DNA from: DASZQY01 sp036511595
GTDB lineage: Bacteria; Pseudomonadota; Alphaproteobacteria; Rhizobiales; Kaistiaceae
Length of the DNA stretch: 64,000 bases
Reading direction: 5' to 3'
NCBI GenBank assembly: GCA_036511595.1
Contig: DATCBY010000052.1
Location: 1 to 64,000 of the forward strand
Of the stretch, positions 25,692 to 34,582 are shown piece by piece; position 1 is the stretch's first letter, and every line of letters starts with the position of its first letter. The position numbers were made by a program, and so were the translations under genes. The notes under the pieces are model-generated. The model saw only the letters and a list, made by a program, of their open reading frames with translations, had not been told where the DNA came from and did not search any database.

Positions 25692-28600
25692 GTTCGGCCA
25701 TGGTCACGCCGAACAACCGGTTCATGCGTGACATCGTGATCGGGTTGTGCGTGATCACCAGGAATCGCGTGTCGGTCGAACGTGTCATCTCCTCAAGCAG
25801 GTTGCAGAAGCGCACGACGTTGGCGTCGTCGAGCGGCGCGTCCACCTCGTCGAGCACGCAGATCGGCGCCGGATTGGTGAGGAACACTGCGAAGATAAGC
25901 GATAGCGCCGTCAACGCCTGCTCGCCGCCGGAAAGCAGCGTCATGATCTGCGGCTTCTTGCCCGGCGGCCGCGCCACGATCTCCAGACCTGCCTCCAGCG
26001 GATCGTCGGATTCGGTGAGCTGCAGCTCCGCCGTGCCGCCGCCGAAGAGATGCGTGAAGAGCCGCGTAAAATGCGCGTTGACGGTCTCGAATGCCGCGGA
26101 CAGCCGCTCGCGTCCTTCCTTGTTGAGGCTGCCGATCCCCTGGCGCAGCCGTGCAATGGCCGTCGTCAGGTCGTCGCGCTCGCCCGTCAGGGTATCGCGG
26201 CGGGTGGCGATCTCGCGGGCTTCCTCGTCGGCGCGAAGATTGACTGCCCCTAGTCGCTCGCGCTCCTGTCGGTAACGTTCGAGCCGCGTCTCGATCTCCT
26301 CGAGATCCGGCGTCGGCGCGTCAGCGTCGAGTTCCGCGATCGCCGCCGCCTCCTCGGGCGCGCAATCGAGCGCCTCGTGAATGCGTGCTGCCGCTTCCCC
26401 CAGCCGTTCTTTCGCCGCCACCATCCGCTCTTCGGCGCGACCGCGCCATTCCCGCGCCTCTGCCAGGCGTTCGAGCGCCGCCCGCGCCGCCTTGTCGGAA
26501 GCGGCAAGCGTGGCTTCGCCGGTCGCCAGCTTGTCGGCAGCCGCCGAGCGCGCCGCATCGGCAATGACGATCTCGGAAAGCAGTGTGGCGCGGCGGGCAG
26601 CGATTTTCGCGGGCTCGCCGACCAGCGATTCCTTTTCAGCCGCCGCGTCGCCGCGTCGGGCGCCAAGCGTGGAGATTTGGACCTCAGCGTTGGCGGCCCG
26701 TTCCTCCCACGTCCGGCGTTCGCCGGCGATAGTGGCAAGCCTGCCGGCCCTCAGTTCAGCTTCGCGCGCCATCCGCTCGAAGCCGGCCCGCGCCCCGGCA
26801 AGTCCGGTGCGATCGTCGTCGACCTGCGCCCGTTGGCCGGTGAGTTTCTCCGCGAGAATATTGATGACGTCGGTCGCGGCCAGTTCCGCCACCGCCACCT
26901 CGCCGCGCTCGTAGCTCTCCGCAAGGTCGGCGTCGAGACGCGCGACGCCCTCCTCAAGGCGGGTTCGCCGCGCCGCGGTGCGGGCTTCCTCGCGCTCGGC
27001 ATTGGCGAATGCGGTGCGCGCTTCGTCGAGCGTCTTGCGGACAACCCGCAGCGCCTCCCGCGCTTCGCGGTCATCCTCGGTAGCCCGCTGCACGACGCCG
27101 TCGGCTGCGGCAACGCCATCGCGGAGCGCGTCCACGGTCTCGCGCGCCGGGCCGATCTCGCCCTGCACGCTGATCAGGCGATTGCGTTGCGCCAGCCGCT
27201 GGGTCGCGGAGCGCGGCGCATCGGCCATGGCGACGTATCCGTCCCACCGCCACAGGTCGCCCCCGGCGCTGACGAGGCGTTGACCCGGGCGCAGGAGCGC
27301 CTGCAGGCGCGGGCCGCTCGCCAGGTCGACCAGCCCGGTCTGCGCCAGTCTGCGCAGCAGGACTTCGGGCGTGCGCACGTGCCGCGCGAGCGGCGTCACG
27401 CCCGCCGGCAGGCTGGCGTCATCGCTGCCGTAAGCCACTTCGCGCCAGTGGGCGGCCGCATCGTCGTCCGCCGGCGCGTCGAGATCATCGCCGAACGCAG
27501 CACCGAGTGCCGCCTCGAAGCCGGCATCGACAGCGATCGCGTCGATCACCGGAACACGGTCGTCCGCGTTCGTCGCCAGTACCGCGGCAAGCGTCGCCGC
27601 CTCCGTCTCGATCCGTTCAAGTCCGCGCTCGGCATCGGTGAGTGCAGCGCGCGCTGCCGTCGCCGCTTCCCGGGCCGTCATCAGGCCTTCATCGGCCACC
27701 GCCGTCGCACCATCCCGGGCGTCGCGATCGGCTTCCGCCGCCGTAGTCGCGGCCCGCGCTTTCGCCGTCTCCGCCGCGGCCTCGTCCTGCGCATCGAGAC
27801 TTGCCAGCTCGGCCCGCGCCGTCGCGACCTCCCTGGCAAGCCGCTCTGCCCGTGTTTTGGCATCGGCAATCGTGCGTTCGTGCTGGCTCCGCCGGGCACT
27901 TAGCATTGCGTGTTCGGCCGTCAGCTCCGAAAGCGTCGCTTCGCTTGCCGACAGCGTCGTCTCCGCCGCTTCCTTCCGCTCCGCGGCGGCCTGTTGCCGC
28001 TCCGCGTTTGCGGCGTTCAGAGTCTGGAGTTCGCTTTCTTCCTCAGCGAGTCGCGCAAGGATGGCGGCGTTGTCGGCGACCATACGCTGCTCGCGACCGA
28101 TATCGTCGCCAAGTTGGGTCAGCCGCCGGTCGAGCTCGGCCAGCCGCGTCCCGATGCGCGCCTCTTCCTGGTCGAGCGTCTCGCTGGCGAGCTTGATCCG
28201 CTGCAGGGCCGCACCGGTGCGCGCGGCCTCGTTGCGCAGGTCGGGCACGGTCGCTGCCGCTTCCGCCTGCTCGCGTGCAGCCGTCGCCTGCGCCCCGGCG
28301 CGGGCGGTGGCGGTGGTCACGGCTTCCGCGAGTTGCGACTCGGACTCGGCGACCGTCGCTCTGGCGGCCTGCCAGCGAAGATGAAGCACCGTTGCCTCGG
28401 CCTTGCGGATTTCCGTCGACAGGTTGCGGTAGCGAGTCGCCTGCCGCGCTTGGCGCTTCAGCGCGTCCACCTGTTGCTCGATCTCGGAGATGACATCGTC
28501 GAGTCGCGACAGGTTTTGTTCTGCGGCCTTCAGGCGCAACTCCGCCTCGTGGCGACGGTTATGCAGCCCGGCGATGCCGGCCGCTTCTTCGAGCAGCGCC

Positions 28601-29082
28601 CGCCGATCGACCGGTTTGGCGGCGATCAGCTCGCCGATCTTGCCCTGGCCGACGATGGCCGGCGAATGAGCCCCCGTCGAGGCATCCGCGAAAAGAAGCT
28701 GGACATCGCGGGCCCGCACGTCTCGCCCGTTGATGCGATAGACCGATCCGGCCTCGCGCTCGATCCGGCGGGTAATCTCGATCTGCTCGGAATCGTTGAA
28801 GGCGACCGGCGCCGTGCGATCGGCGTTGTCGACCGCGAGCGAAACTTCGGCGGTGTTGCGGGCAGGTCGGTTGCCGCTGCCCTGGAAGATGACGTCGTCC
28901 ATTCCCGAGGCGCGCATCGCCTTGTAAGAGCTTTCGCCCATCACCCAGCGCAGCGCCTCGACCAGATTGGACTTGCCGCACCCGTTCGGCCCCACCACGC
29001 CAGTCAGTCCCGGTTCAATGGCGAGTTCGGTTGGCTCGACGAAGGATTTGAAGCCGAGAACGCGCAGGCGCGTGAATTTCAA
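25624..29082 (-). CDS. smc: Chromosome segregation ATPase SMC
   Basis: A 1152-residue condensin subunit that compacts and segregates the chromosome. The N-terminal Walker A is GPNGCGKSN (31-39). A long Ala/Glu/Arg-rich coiled coil follows, interrupted by a hinge near the middle (APADDDAAAHWREVAYG through PRLQALLRPGQRLVSAGG), then a second coiled coil. The C-terminal ATPase half has LLSGGEQALTALSL (from 1049) and Walker B VLDEVDAPLDD. The start is TTG at 29082, giving MKFTRLRVLGFKSFVEP as in relatives. The scpA and scpB partners are not in the window. Confidence 0.96.
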   Translation of the reverse strand: MKFTRLRVLGFKSFVEPTELAIEPGLTGVVGPNGCGKSNLVEALRWVMGESSYKAMRASGMDDVIFQGSGNRPARNTAEVSLAVDNADRTAPVAFNDSEQIEITRRIEREAGSVYRINGRDVRARDVQLLFADASTGAHSPAIVGQGKIGELIAAKPVDRRALLEEAAGIAGLHNRRHEAELRLKAAEQNLSRLDDVISEIEQQVDALKRQARQATRYRNLSTEIRKAEATVLHLRWQAARATVAESESQLAEAVTTATARAGAQATAAREQAEAAATVPDLRNEAARTGAALQRIKLASETLDQEEARIGTRLAELDRRLTQLGDDIGREQRMVADNAAILARLAEEESELQTLNAANAERQQAAAERKEAAETTLSASEATLSELTAEHAMLSARRSQHERTIADAKTRAERLAREVATARAELASLDAQDEAAAETAKARAATTAAEADRDARDGATAVADEGLMTAREAATAARAALTDAERGLERIETEAATLAAVLATNADDRVPVIDAIAVDAGFEAALGAAFGDDLDAPADDDAAAHWREVAYGSDDASLPAGVTPLARHVRTPEVLLRRLAQTGLVDLASGPRLQALLRPGQRLVSAGGDLWRWDGYVAMADAPRSATQRLAQRNRLISVQGEIGPARETVDALRDGVAAADGVVQRATEDDREAREALRVVRKTLDEARTAFANAEREEARTAARRTRLEEGVARLDADLAESYERGEVAVAELAATDVINILAEKLTGQRAQVDDDRTGLAGARAGFERMAREAELRAGRLATIAGERRTWEERAANAEVQISTLGARRGDAAAEKESLVGEPAKIAARRATLLSEIVIADAARSAAADKLATGEATLAASDKAARAALERLAEAREWRGRAEERMVAAKERLGEAAARIHEALDCAPEEAAAIAELDADAPTPDLEEIETRLERYRQERERLGAVNLRADEEAREIATRRDTLTGERDDLTTAIARLRQGIGSLNKEGRERLSAAFETVNAHFTRLFTHLFGGGTAELQLTESDDPLEAGLEIVARPPGKKPQIMTLLSGGEQALTALSLIFAVFLTNPAPICVLDEVDAPLDDANVVRFCNLLEEMTRSTDTRFLVITHNPITMSRMNRLFGVTMAERGVSQLVSVDLETAESFRETAA

Positions 29083-29160
29083 GCGGGTACCCCCATTCCG
29101 AATCTCGCCGTCCCGGTTGTCGTCATCACACACCGCGCCGCGTGGGCGCCGGCCACTCGT

Positions 29161-29841
29161 CTACTTCTTCAGGGCCGCCGCCAGCTGGTCGAGCGTCTGC
29201 TCGCCGGCGACCTTGGTGCCGTTGATGAAAAATGTCGGCGTGGAATTGACGCCGAACAGCTTCGTCGAACGGTCCTGAACCCAGTTCACTCCGTCGAGAA
29301 GCGACTGATTCGTCAAGCACGCGTTGAAGGCATCGCGCGTGAAGCCGGCTTGTTTCACCAGATTGAAGAGCGCATCAACCGGCTGCGGCACGAACGCCCA
29401 TTCACTTTGGTGGTCGTACATCAGATCGACCAGCGGAAAGAAACGTTCCTTGGGCGCGCAGCGCGCTACCACGATCGCCGCGGTTGCCAGCGGGTCGAGC
29501 GGAAATTCGCGGAGAACATAATAGACCTTGCCGGTATCGACGTACTGCGCCTTGAATTTCGGGTAAACCTCGCCGTGGAACCGCGCGCAATGCGGGCAGG
29601 TCATCGAGACATATTCGATAACCACATTCGGCGCGGTGGGACTGCCGAGCGCCATCTCGCCGAGCGGTCCCGCCACCATGAGATCGCTGGCGGGAGCCGA
29701 AGTTGCCGGTGCCGGGGTCGCGGCGCTGGCTTGGTCGAGAACCGCCGCGCCCGGTTTGTGCAGGAAGTAATAGCCTGCGCCTGCCGCTACGATGACGATC
29801 GCCGCAGCGATGATGAGTGCCTGCCGGGAAATGGACGCCAC
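29161..29841 (-). CDS. DsbA-family thioredoxin-fold protein, membrane-anchored
   Basis: A 226-residue protein with an N-terminal membrane anchor or uncleaved signal (about 8-26), a Pro/Ala linker, and a thioredoxin fold with the active site C82-P-H-C85 (EYVSMTCPHCARFH). The cis-proline loop is in GVNSTPTFFINGTKV. The CPHC dithiol suggests periplasmic disulfide oxidation or isomerisation; two more cysteines occur (ARCAPKE, NACLTN). It lies between dciA and smc, an order conserved in related genomes, though a functional link to them is not known. Confidence 0.92.
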   Translation of the reverse strand: MASISRQALIIAAAIVIVAAGAGYYFLHKPGAAVLDQASAATPAPATSAPASDLMVAGPLGEMALGSPTAPNVVIEYVSMTCPHCARFHGEVYPKFKAQYVDTGKVYYVLREFPLDPLATAAIVVARCAPKERFFPLVDLMYDHQSEWAFVPQPVDALFNLVKQAGFTRDAFNACLTNQSLLDGVNWVQDRSTKLFGVNSTPTFFINGTKVAGEQTLDQLAAALKK

Positions 29842-29951
29842 GTGGATACCCTCGATTCGGAAAAGCCACCCTGATTTCAGGGATTCTGCCGCAAGACGGC
29901 CGCACTGGACAGTGAATTGTGGCTCATGTTCGGTATCGCCGACCGGCGCGC

Positions 29952-30455
29952 CTAGCGCTGCCGCTTGGCGAGGACGCCACGACCGAGCCGGTCGAGGACG
30001 GAACGTAAATCCTTGTCGGCGACCCCAGAAAGCCTTGCCTCAAGCTCCGCCTCGGCATCCGCAGAAAGTGGCCGTTCGCTGGTCGTCTCCACCATTCCCC
30101 CCCCGCTGACCGGCGCTTGGATAATCCGCAGATGGCCGATGGCACCGTAGCCGAGGAATGCGTTGACCCGCTCGATAATCTGCCCGGCCTCGTGCTGCAC
30201 GAAAATTGCCCGCGGGCCGTCAACCCGGACAACCAGGAGGGCTGGCGCGCCGTCCATTTCCTCTCCGCGCGACCAGACGATCTTCTCCGGTCGCGTGCAG
30301 TCGGCAAAGCGGGATCCCACGATTTCCGGCCATGCGGCGATCAAGTCGGTCGTGGCGAAGCCGCGGCGCTTGGTGACCGGGTCGATCACCCGGCCGATGA
30401 GCTCACCCAGCGCAACAGGCCCGCGGCGGGACGGCTTCTGATTTGAATCGGACAT
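29952..30455 (-). CDS. dciA: DciA/DUF721 helicase-loading protein
   Basis: A 167-residue protein with the DUF721 core: GELIGRVIDPVTKRRGF, LIAAWPEIVGSRFADCTRPE, APALLVVRVDGPRAIFVQHE, IIERVNAFLGYGAI. DciA is the ancestral bacterial loader of the replicative helicase DnaB where DnaC/DnaI is absent. The C-terminal ~50 residues are charged and probably flexible. First gene of the leftward dciA-dsbA-smc-mutY group, divergent from the ATP synthase operon. Confidence 0.88.
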   Translation of the reverse strand: MSDSNQKPSRRGPVALGELIGRVIDPVTKRRGFATTDLIAAWPEIVGSRFADCTRPEKIVWSRGEEMDGAPALLVVRVDGPRAIFVQHEAGQIIERVNAFLGYGAIGHLRIIQAPVSGGGMVETTSERPLSADAEAELEARLSGVADKDLRSVLDRLGRGVLAKRQR

Positions 30456-30582
30456 GCCGACGCTTGTCGCACGAGAACCGCACTTCAGGAAGGTGCGGCA
30501 GGGCGCGAACTGGCGTCCTGGCGCTCACAGAAGCCAATAAAAGATCAGTAAAATCAATGTCTTAAGCAGTACTGTCGCTTCC

Positions 30583-30611
30583 TTGACACTCCCGGAACCC
30601 ACAACTATTGT
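30583..30611 (+). promoter_or_regulatory. Predicted housekeeping promoter of the atp Fo operon
   Basis: A perfect -35 TTGACA (30583-30588) is separated by 17 bp from a -10-like TATTGT (30606-30611). It lies 65 bp before the atpI start in the dciA-atpI divergent spacer. This is the best sigma-70-type promoter match noticed in the window. Confidence 0.6.
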
Positions 30612-30614
30612 GCG

Positions 30615-30635
30615 GCCACTTTTACTGGAAGTGGC
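30615..30635 (+). other. Hairpin in the atp leader
   Basis: GCCACTT (30615-30621) and AAGTGGC (30629-30635) form a perfect 7-bp inverted repeat around a 7-base loop, immediately downstream of the predicted -10. It would fall in the extreme 5' leader of the atp mRNA, where such a stem could stabilise the transcript; it could also be an operator. Confidence 0.4.
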
Positions 30636-30675
30636 GGAATTCTTGGTTTTCTGAAGTCTCGACGGAGCGGGCGTG

Positions 30676-31059
30676 ATGAGCGACCGGGACGGCAAGCCGA
30701 CCTTGCCATCCTTCAGCGGATCCTCCGAAGAGAGCGAGCTTTCCGGACGGTTGCGCGATCTCGATCGGCGGCTTGACGAAAGTCGGGCAGCACGCCACAC
30801 GGATGCGCCCTCGGTCATCGAGCCGCCGCGTCAGGGATATGGCCTGGCGATGCGGCTGGGCGCCGATTTTGTCGCCGGTGTCGTCGTCGGCGCCGCTTTG
30901 GGGTGGGGGTTCGATCGCCTTTTCGGCACGTCCCCCTGGGGCTTGATTGTGTTTCTGCTTTTGGGTTTCGGCGCCGGGATCCTGGGCGTATTGCGATCGG
31001 CGGGACTGGCGCCGCCGGGGCCGCCGGGTCCGGACGATGGTTCCGGCACGAAGAGGTAG
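30676..31059 (+). CDS. atpI: ATP synthase protein I (AtpI)
   Basis: A 127-residue small membrane protein that helps assemble the c-ring of ATP synthase. A charged N-terminal half (RLRDLDRRLDESRA) precedes two transmembrane segments around GADFVAGVVVGAALGWGFD and WGLIVFLLLGFGAGILGVL. The ATG at 30676 directly follows an in-frame GTG at 30673. First gene of atpI-B-E-F'-F, the Fo half of the enzyme; the F1 genes are elsewhere, as is usual in this group. Confidence 0.9.
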   Translation: MSDRDGKPTLPSFSGSSEESELSGRLRDLDRRLDESRAARHTDAPSVIEPPRQGYGLAMRLGADFVAGVVVGAALGWGFDRLFGTSPWGLIVFLLLGFGAGILGVLRSAGLAPPGPPGPDDGSGTKR

Positions 31060-31068
31060 CAGAACGAA

Positions 31069-31818
31069 TTGGCCTACGATCCGATTCACCAGTTCCGCAT
31101 CGAGCCGATCGTTCCGATTCATGTCGGCGGTCTCGATTTCTCGTTCACCAATTCCGCCCTGTTCATGGTGCTGACCGTAGCCGTCGGCGCCGGTTTCCTG
31201 ATCCTTGCGACCGCTTCGCGGGCCGTGGTTCCGGGCCGCTGGCAGTCGTCTGCCGAGATCGTTTACGAGTTCGTCGAAAAGACGCTCCGCGACTCCGCCG
31301 GCAGCGAGGGAATGCGCTTTTTCCCCTTCGTGTTTTCTCTCTTCATGTTTGTACTGGTGGCGAACCTATGGGGCATGTTCCCCTACTTCTTCACCGTCAC
31401 CTCGCAGATCATCGTCACTGCCGCGCTTGCCCTCTCCGTAATCCTGCTGGTGATCGTCTACGGCTTCTGGAAGAACGGGCTGCACTTTTTCAAGCTGTTC
31501 GTGCCGAGCGGCGTGCCGAAGGTCATTCTGCCGTTCATCGTCGTGATCGAGGTCCTGTCGTTCGTCTCGCGGCCGATCAGCCTGTCGATCCGTCTGTTCG
31601 CCAACATGCTGGCTGGTCACATCACGCTGAAAGTTTTCGCCGGCTTCGTGGTGCTGCTGGGCTCGGCCGGCTTCCTCGGCGTCGTCGGCGCCGTGCTGCC
31701 GCTGCTCGGCACCATCGCGCTGACCGCGTTGGAGTTCCTGGTGGCCGCCCTGCAAGCCTACGTTTTTGCGATCCTCACCAGCCTCTACATCAACGACGCG
31801 ATCCATCCCGGTCACTGA
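31069..31818 (+). CDS. atpB: ATP synthase Fo subunit a
   Basis: A 249-residue integral membrane subunit that forms the proton half-channels against the c-ring. It starts at TTG 31069 (AYDPIHQFRIEPIVPI) and has about five to six membrane helices. The essential arginine lies in SIRLFANMLAGHITLKVF. Length and order are typical for alphaproteobacteria. A 9-bp gap separates it from atpI. Confidence 0.97.
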   Translation: MAYDPIHQFRIEPIVPIHVGGLDFSFTNSALFMVLTVAVGAGFLILATASRAVVPGRWQSSAEIVYEFVEKTLRDSAGSEGMRFFPFVFSLFMFVLVANLWGMFPYFFTVTSQIIVTAALALSVILLVIVYGFWKNGLHFFKLFVPSGVPKVILPFIVVIEVLSFVSRPISLSIRLFANMLAGHITLKVFAGFVVLLGSAGFLGVVGAVLPLLGTIALTALEFLVAALQAYVFAILTSLYINDAIHPGH

Positions 31819-31849
31819 GTTTTCGACCTTCACCAAGGAGACGACGACA

Positions 31850-32074
31850 ATGGAATTGGCAGCAGCAAAGGCTCTCGGCGCCGGCATCGCCTGCATCGGC
31901 ATGGGCACCGCGGGTATCGGCCTCGGCCACATCTTCGGCAACTACCTCGCCGGCGCCATTCGCAATCCGGCTGCCGCCGACGGGCAATTCGGCCGTCTGA
32001 TCTTCGGGTTCGCCGTGACCGAGGCCTTGGGAATTTTCTCGCTGCTGGTCGCGCTCATCCTGCTGTTCACCTGA
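31850..32074 (+). CDS. atpE: ATP synthase Fo subunit c
   Basis: A 74-residue hairpin of two membrane helices that forms the rotating c-ring. The glycine-rich first helix reads GAGIACIGMGTAGIGLGHIF, the polar loop is IRNPAA, and the proton-carrying carboxylate is E58 in FAVTEALGIF. The surrounding residues do not show the polar sodium-coordination pattern, so proton coupling is expected. The start has a strong AAGGAG site 11 bases upstream. Confidence 0.98.
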   Translation: MELAAAKALGAGIACIGMGTAGIGLGHIFGNYLAGAIRNPAAADGQFGRLIFGFAVTEALGIFSLLVALILLFT

Positions 32075-32106
32075 GCCTCAAGACGATTGGGTAGGCGAGA
32101 ACTGCG

Positions 32107-32685
32107 ATGCTTCAGCTGGCCGAGGTAACCGGGACGGACGCGGCGGCGACCGCCGCCACGGGCTCGTCCACCGAGCAGCCGGCGGCCGCGCACGCGCCGT
32201 TCCCGCCGTTCGACAAGTCGACCTTCGCCTCCCAGTTGCTCTGGCTGGCGATCACCTTCGTGGCGCTCTACTTCCTGCTGGCACGCGTGGCGATTCCGCG
32301 CATCGCCGGCATCCTCGCCGACCGTTCCGGATGCATCGCCAACGACATCGCTACGGCCGAACGGGCCAAAGCCGACTCTGAAGCCGCGCTCGCTGCATAC
32401 GAAAAGGCGCTCGCCGCAGCGCGCACCAACGCCTTCGCGATCGCTGAGACCGCCCGCGGCCAGGCAAAGGCGGCTGCCGATGCCGAACGCACCGCAACCG
32501 AAAGCGATCTCGCCGGCAAGCTGGCGGCCGCCGAGGCGCGTATCGGTGACATCAAGACGAGGGCGCTTGCCGAGGTTGGCAGCATCGCCGCCGACGCGAC
32601 CACGGCAATCGTCAAGGCGCTCATCGACGCCGATGTCGGTCGCCCCGACGTGGACGCCGCCGTCGCCGGCGTCATGAGGAAGTAG
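32107..32685 (+). CDS. atpG: ATP synthase Fo subunit b'
   Basis: A 192-residue peripheral-stalk subunit. An Ala/Thr-rich N-terminal extension (about 40 residues, ending FPPFDKSTFASQLLWL) leads into one membrane helix, then a long Ala/Glu-rich helix that dimerises with subunit b. Paired b and b' genes are typical of alphaproteobacteria, cyanobacteria and chloroplasts. The symbol atpG is used for b' (also atpF') in these genomes. Confidence 0.93.
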   Translation: MLQLAEVTGTDAAATAATGSSTEQPAAAHAPFPPFDKSTFASQLLWLAITFVALYFLLARVAIPRIAGILADRSGCIANDIATAERAKADSEAALAAYEKALAAARTNAFAIAETARGQAKAAADAERTATESDLAGKLAAAEARIGDIKTRALAEVGSIAADATTAIVKALIDADVGRPDVDAAVAGVMRK

Positions 32686-32687
32686 AG

Positions 32688-33170
32688 ATGTTCGAAGCTC
32701 CCTTCTGGGCCCTCGTCTCGCTGATCATATTCTTCGGCATAGTCATCTACCTGAAGGTGCCGCGTTCGCTGGGCGGCAGCCTCGACAAGCGCGCCGAGAC
32801 CATCCGCGGCGAGCTGGAGCAGGCGAAGAAGCTGCGCCTCGAGGCCGAGGCTCTGCTCAAGGAATACCAGCGCAAGGCCCAAGCGGCGGAAGCCGAAGCC
32901 GGTGAGATCGTCGAGCAGGCCCGCCGCGAGGCCGCCGCGCTGGCTTCAGAGGGCAAGCGGCGCATGGAAGAATATGTCGTCAGCCGGACCCGCCTTGCTG
33001 AACAGAAAATCGCCCAAGCCGAGGCGCAGGCGGTTCGGGAAGTCCGCGCCTTGTCGGCCGATGTCGCCGTCGCCGCCGCCGAAAAATTGCTCGGCCAGCG
33101 CGTCAAGGGCGAGGGCGGCGCCGGCCTCGTCGCCCGCTCTATCGCCGACGTGAAGGCGAAGCTCAACTAG
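32688..33170 (+). CDS. atpF: ATP synthase Fo subunit b
   Basis: A 160-residue peripheral-stalk subunit with an N-terminal membrane helix (FWALVSLIIFFGIVIYLKV) and a long charged helix (SLDKRAETIRGELEQAKKLR) that extends to F1. It starts 2 bp after the b' stop. Last gene of the Fo operon; convergent rnhB ends 9 bp downstream. Confidence 0.95.
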   Translation: MFEAPFWALVSLIIFFGIVIYLKVPRSLGGSLDKRAETIRGELEQAKKLRLEAEALLKEYQRKAQAAEAEAGEIVEQARREAAALASEGKRRMEEYVVSRTRLAEQKIAQAEAQAVREVRALSADVAVAAAEKLLGQRVKGEGGAGLVARSIADVKAKLN

Positions 33171-33179
33171 GACGGCGGC

Positions 33180-33833
33180 CTATATCTCCAGCAGCAGTTG
33201 CTGTTCGCGCACCGGGGCAAAACTTTGCCGGTGATAGGGGCACGGGCCGTGCTCGCGCAGCGCCGCGAAGTGCTCCGGCGTCGAATATCCCATGTGCCGC
33301 TCGAAGCCGTAGCCGGGGAAGGCCCGGCCGACGTTGGCCATCAACCGGTCGCGTGTCACCTTGGCGATGATCGAGGCCGCGGCGATCGAAACCGAGAGCG
33401 CGTCGCCGCCGATGACCGCCTCGGCGCTGCAGGCCAGATCCGGCGGCAACATGTTGCCGTCCACCAGCAGGTGATCCGGCTGGCAAGAAAGACCGGCCAC
33501 GGCCCGGCTCATCGCCCACAGCGATGCCCGCAGGATGTTCATCCGGTCGATCCGCGCCCGGCTGGCGATGGCGATCGATACCGTGCCGGCCGCCAGGATC
33601 AGCTCGAACAGCCGCTCGCGCTCTGCCCCCGTCAGCCGCTTCGAATCGTCCAGCCCCTCCGGGAAGCGCCGTCCCGCGAACACCACGGCGGCGGTGACTA
33701 CTGGCCCCGCCAGAGGTCCACGCCCCGCCTCGTCGACGCCGGCTACTAGCTCCGCTCCGCGCCGCCGCGCCCGGCGCTCAAGGCGGTCGGTCGGCGGGGC
33801 ATATTCAACGGGCGAATCGGATGCTCGCGGCAT
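33180..33833 (-). CDS. rnhB: Ribonuclease HII
   Basis: A ~217-residue enzyme that cleaves RNA in RNA/DNA hybrids and at single misincorporated ribonucleotides. Catalytic acidic residues lie in VAGVDEAGRGPLAGPV, LDDSKRLT and VDGNMLP, with the C-terminal SIIAKVTRDRLM and GYGFERHMGYSTPEH segments also typical. Start chosen at 33833 (MPRASDSPVEY); an ATG at 33869 adds 12 residues. Together with rnhA the window has both RNase H types. Confidence 0.95.
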   Translation of the reverse strand: MPRASDSPVEYAPPTDRLERRARRRGAELVAGVDEAGRGPLAGPVVTAAVVFAGRRFPEGLDDSKRLTGAERERLFELILAAGTVSIAIASRARIDRMNILRASLWAMSRAVAGLSCQPDHLLVDGNMLPPDLACSAEAVIGGDALSVSIAAASIIAKVTRDRLMANVGRAFPGYGFERHMGYSTPEHFAALREHGPCPYHRQSFAPVREQQLLLEI

Positions 33834-33872
33834 GGTGCCCAGCGTGGCCGCGTCGCCGTCCGCTGGCAAGTT

Positions 33873-34565
33873 CTAGTCGCGCCGGCCGAACAACCCGGCG
33901 CCGCCCTCGAGTATCGCGTGCAGACCGAAGCCGATGAAGATAATGCCGGACACGCGCGCCACCCATACGTCGTGGCGCCGGTAGAGGCGACGCACGAAGC
34001 CGGCGCCGACGATGCTGACGACGACGATGTCGGCGAGGATGAACCCCACGCATGCCGAAGCGAGCAGCGCGGGAAAGGCGGACCATGTGAGCTTGTCGGC
34101 CGTGCTTGAAAGCATCGCCGTGAACATGGCAATGGCGACCGGATACCCTTTGGGATTGGTCAGCCCGAAAGTGAGGCCGCGGAGCAGCGGCCGCTTCGGC
34201 TGCGCCGCCAGTTCCCCGCTCGCGGTTCGCTTGGCGCCGAGCGCTGTTGCGCCGAGCCAGCAAAGATAGAGGCCGCAGAACAGCCCCAGCACATCGAAGA
34301 CGGTTCGCCCGATCGCGTGCGCGCCGATGATCGCGATAAGGGCCAGCGACGACCACAGCACATCGCCGGCGAAATGCCCGACGAGAAATCCGGCGCCGGC
34401 GCGCCGTCCGCGGCTAGCGCCGATGCCGAGCAGGGCCAGAAACGCCGGGCCGGGGATGAGCGTGTAGATCGCGCCCGCGAGGAAAGCCGAAATCAGGATG
34501 GAGGAGTCCAAGCGAAGATCCGCTATCGCGACGGGAACATCCGAAGATGCCACGCCCGTGGCCAT
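33873..34565 (-). CDS. LysE/RhtB family amino-acid exporter
   Basis: A 230-residue inner-membrane protein with about six hydrophobic segments. The signature IPGPAFLALLGIGASRGRRAG near the first helix and GLTFGLTNPKGYPVAIAMF before the fourth are typical of LysE/RhtB exporters. Substrate is not predictable. The first ~20 residues before the first helix are unusually long, so the start may be internal. Confidence 0.85.
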   Translation of the reverse strand: MATGVASSDVPVAIADLRLDSSILISAFLAGAIYTLIPGPAFLALLGIGASRGRRAGAGFLVGHFAGDVLWSSLALIAIIGAHAIGRTVFDVLGLFCGLYLCWLGATALGAKRTASGELAAQPKRPLLRGLTFGLTNPKGYPVAIAMFTAMLSSTADKLTWSAFPALLASACVGFILADIVVVSIVGAGFVRRLYRRHDVWVARVSGIIFIGFGLHAILEGGAGLFGRRD

Positions 34566-34582
34566 TTGCGAATGACCTAATC

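Noticed and set aside
26377..29874. Two long plus-strand frames opposite smc and dsbA
   Set aside because: They run antisense to well-supported genes, lack ribosome sites and show no domain signature.
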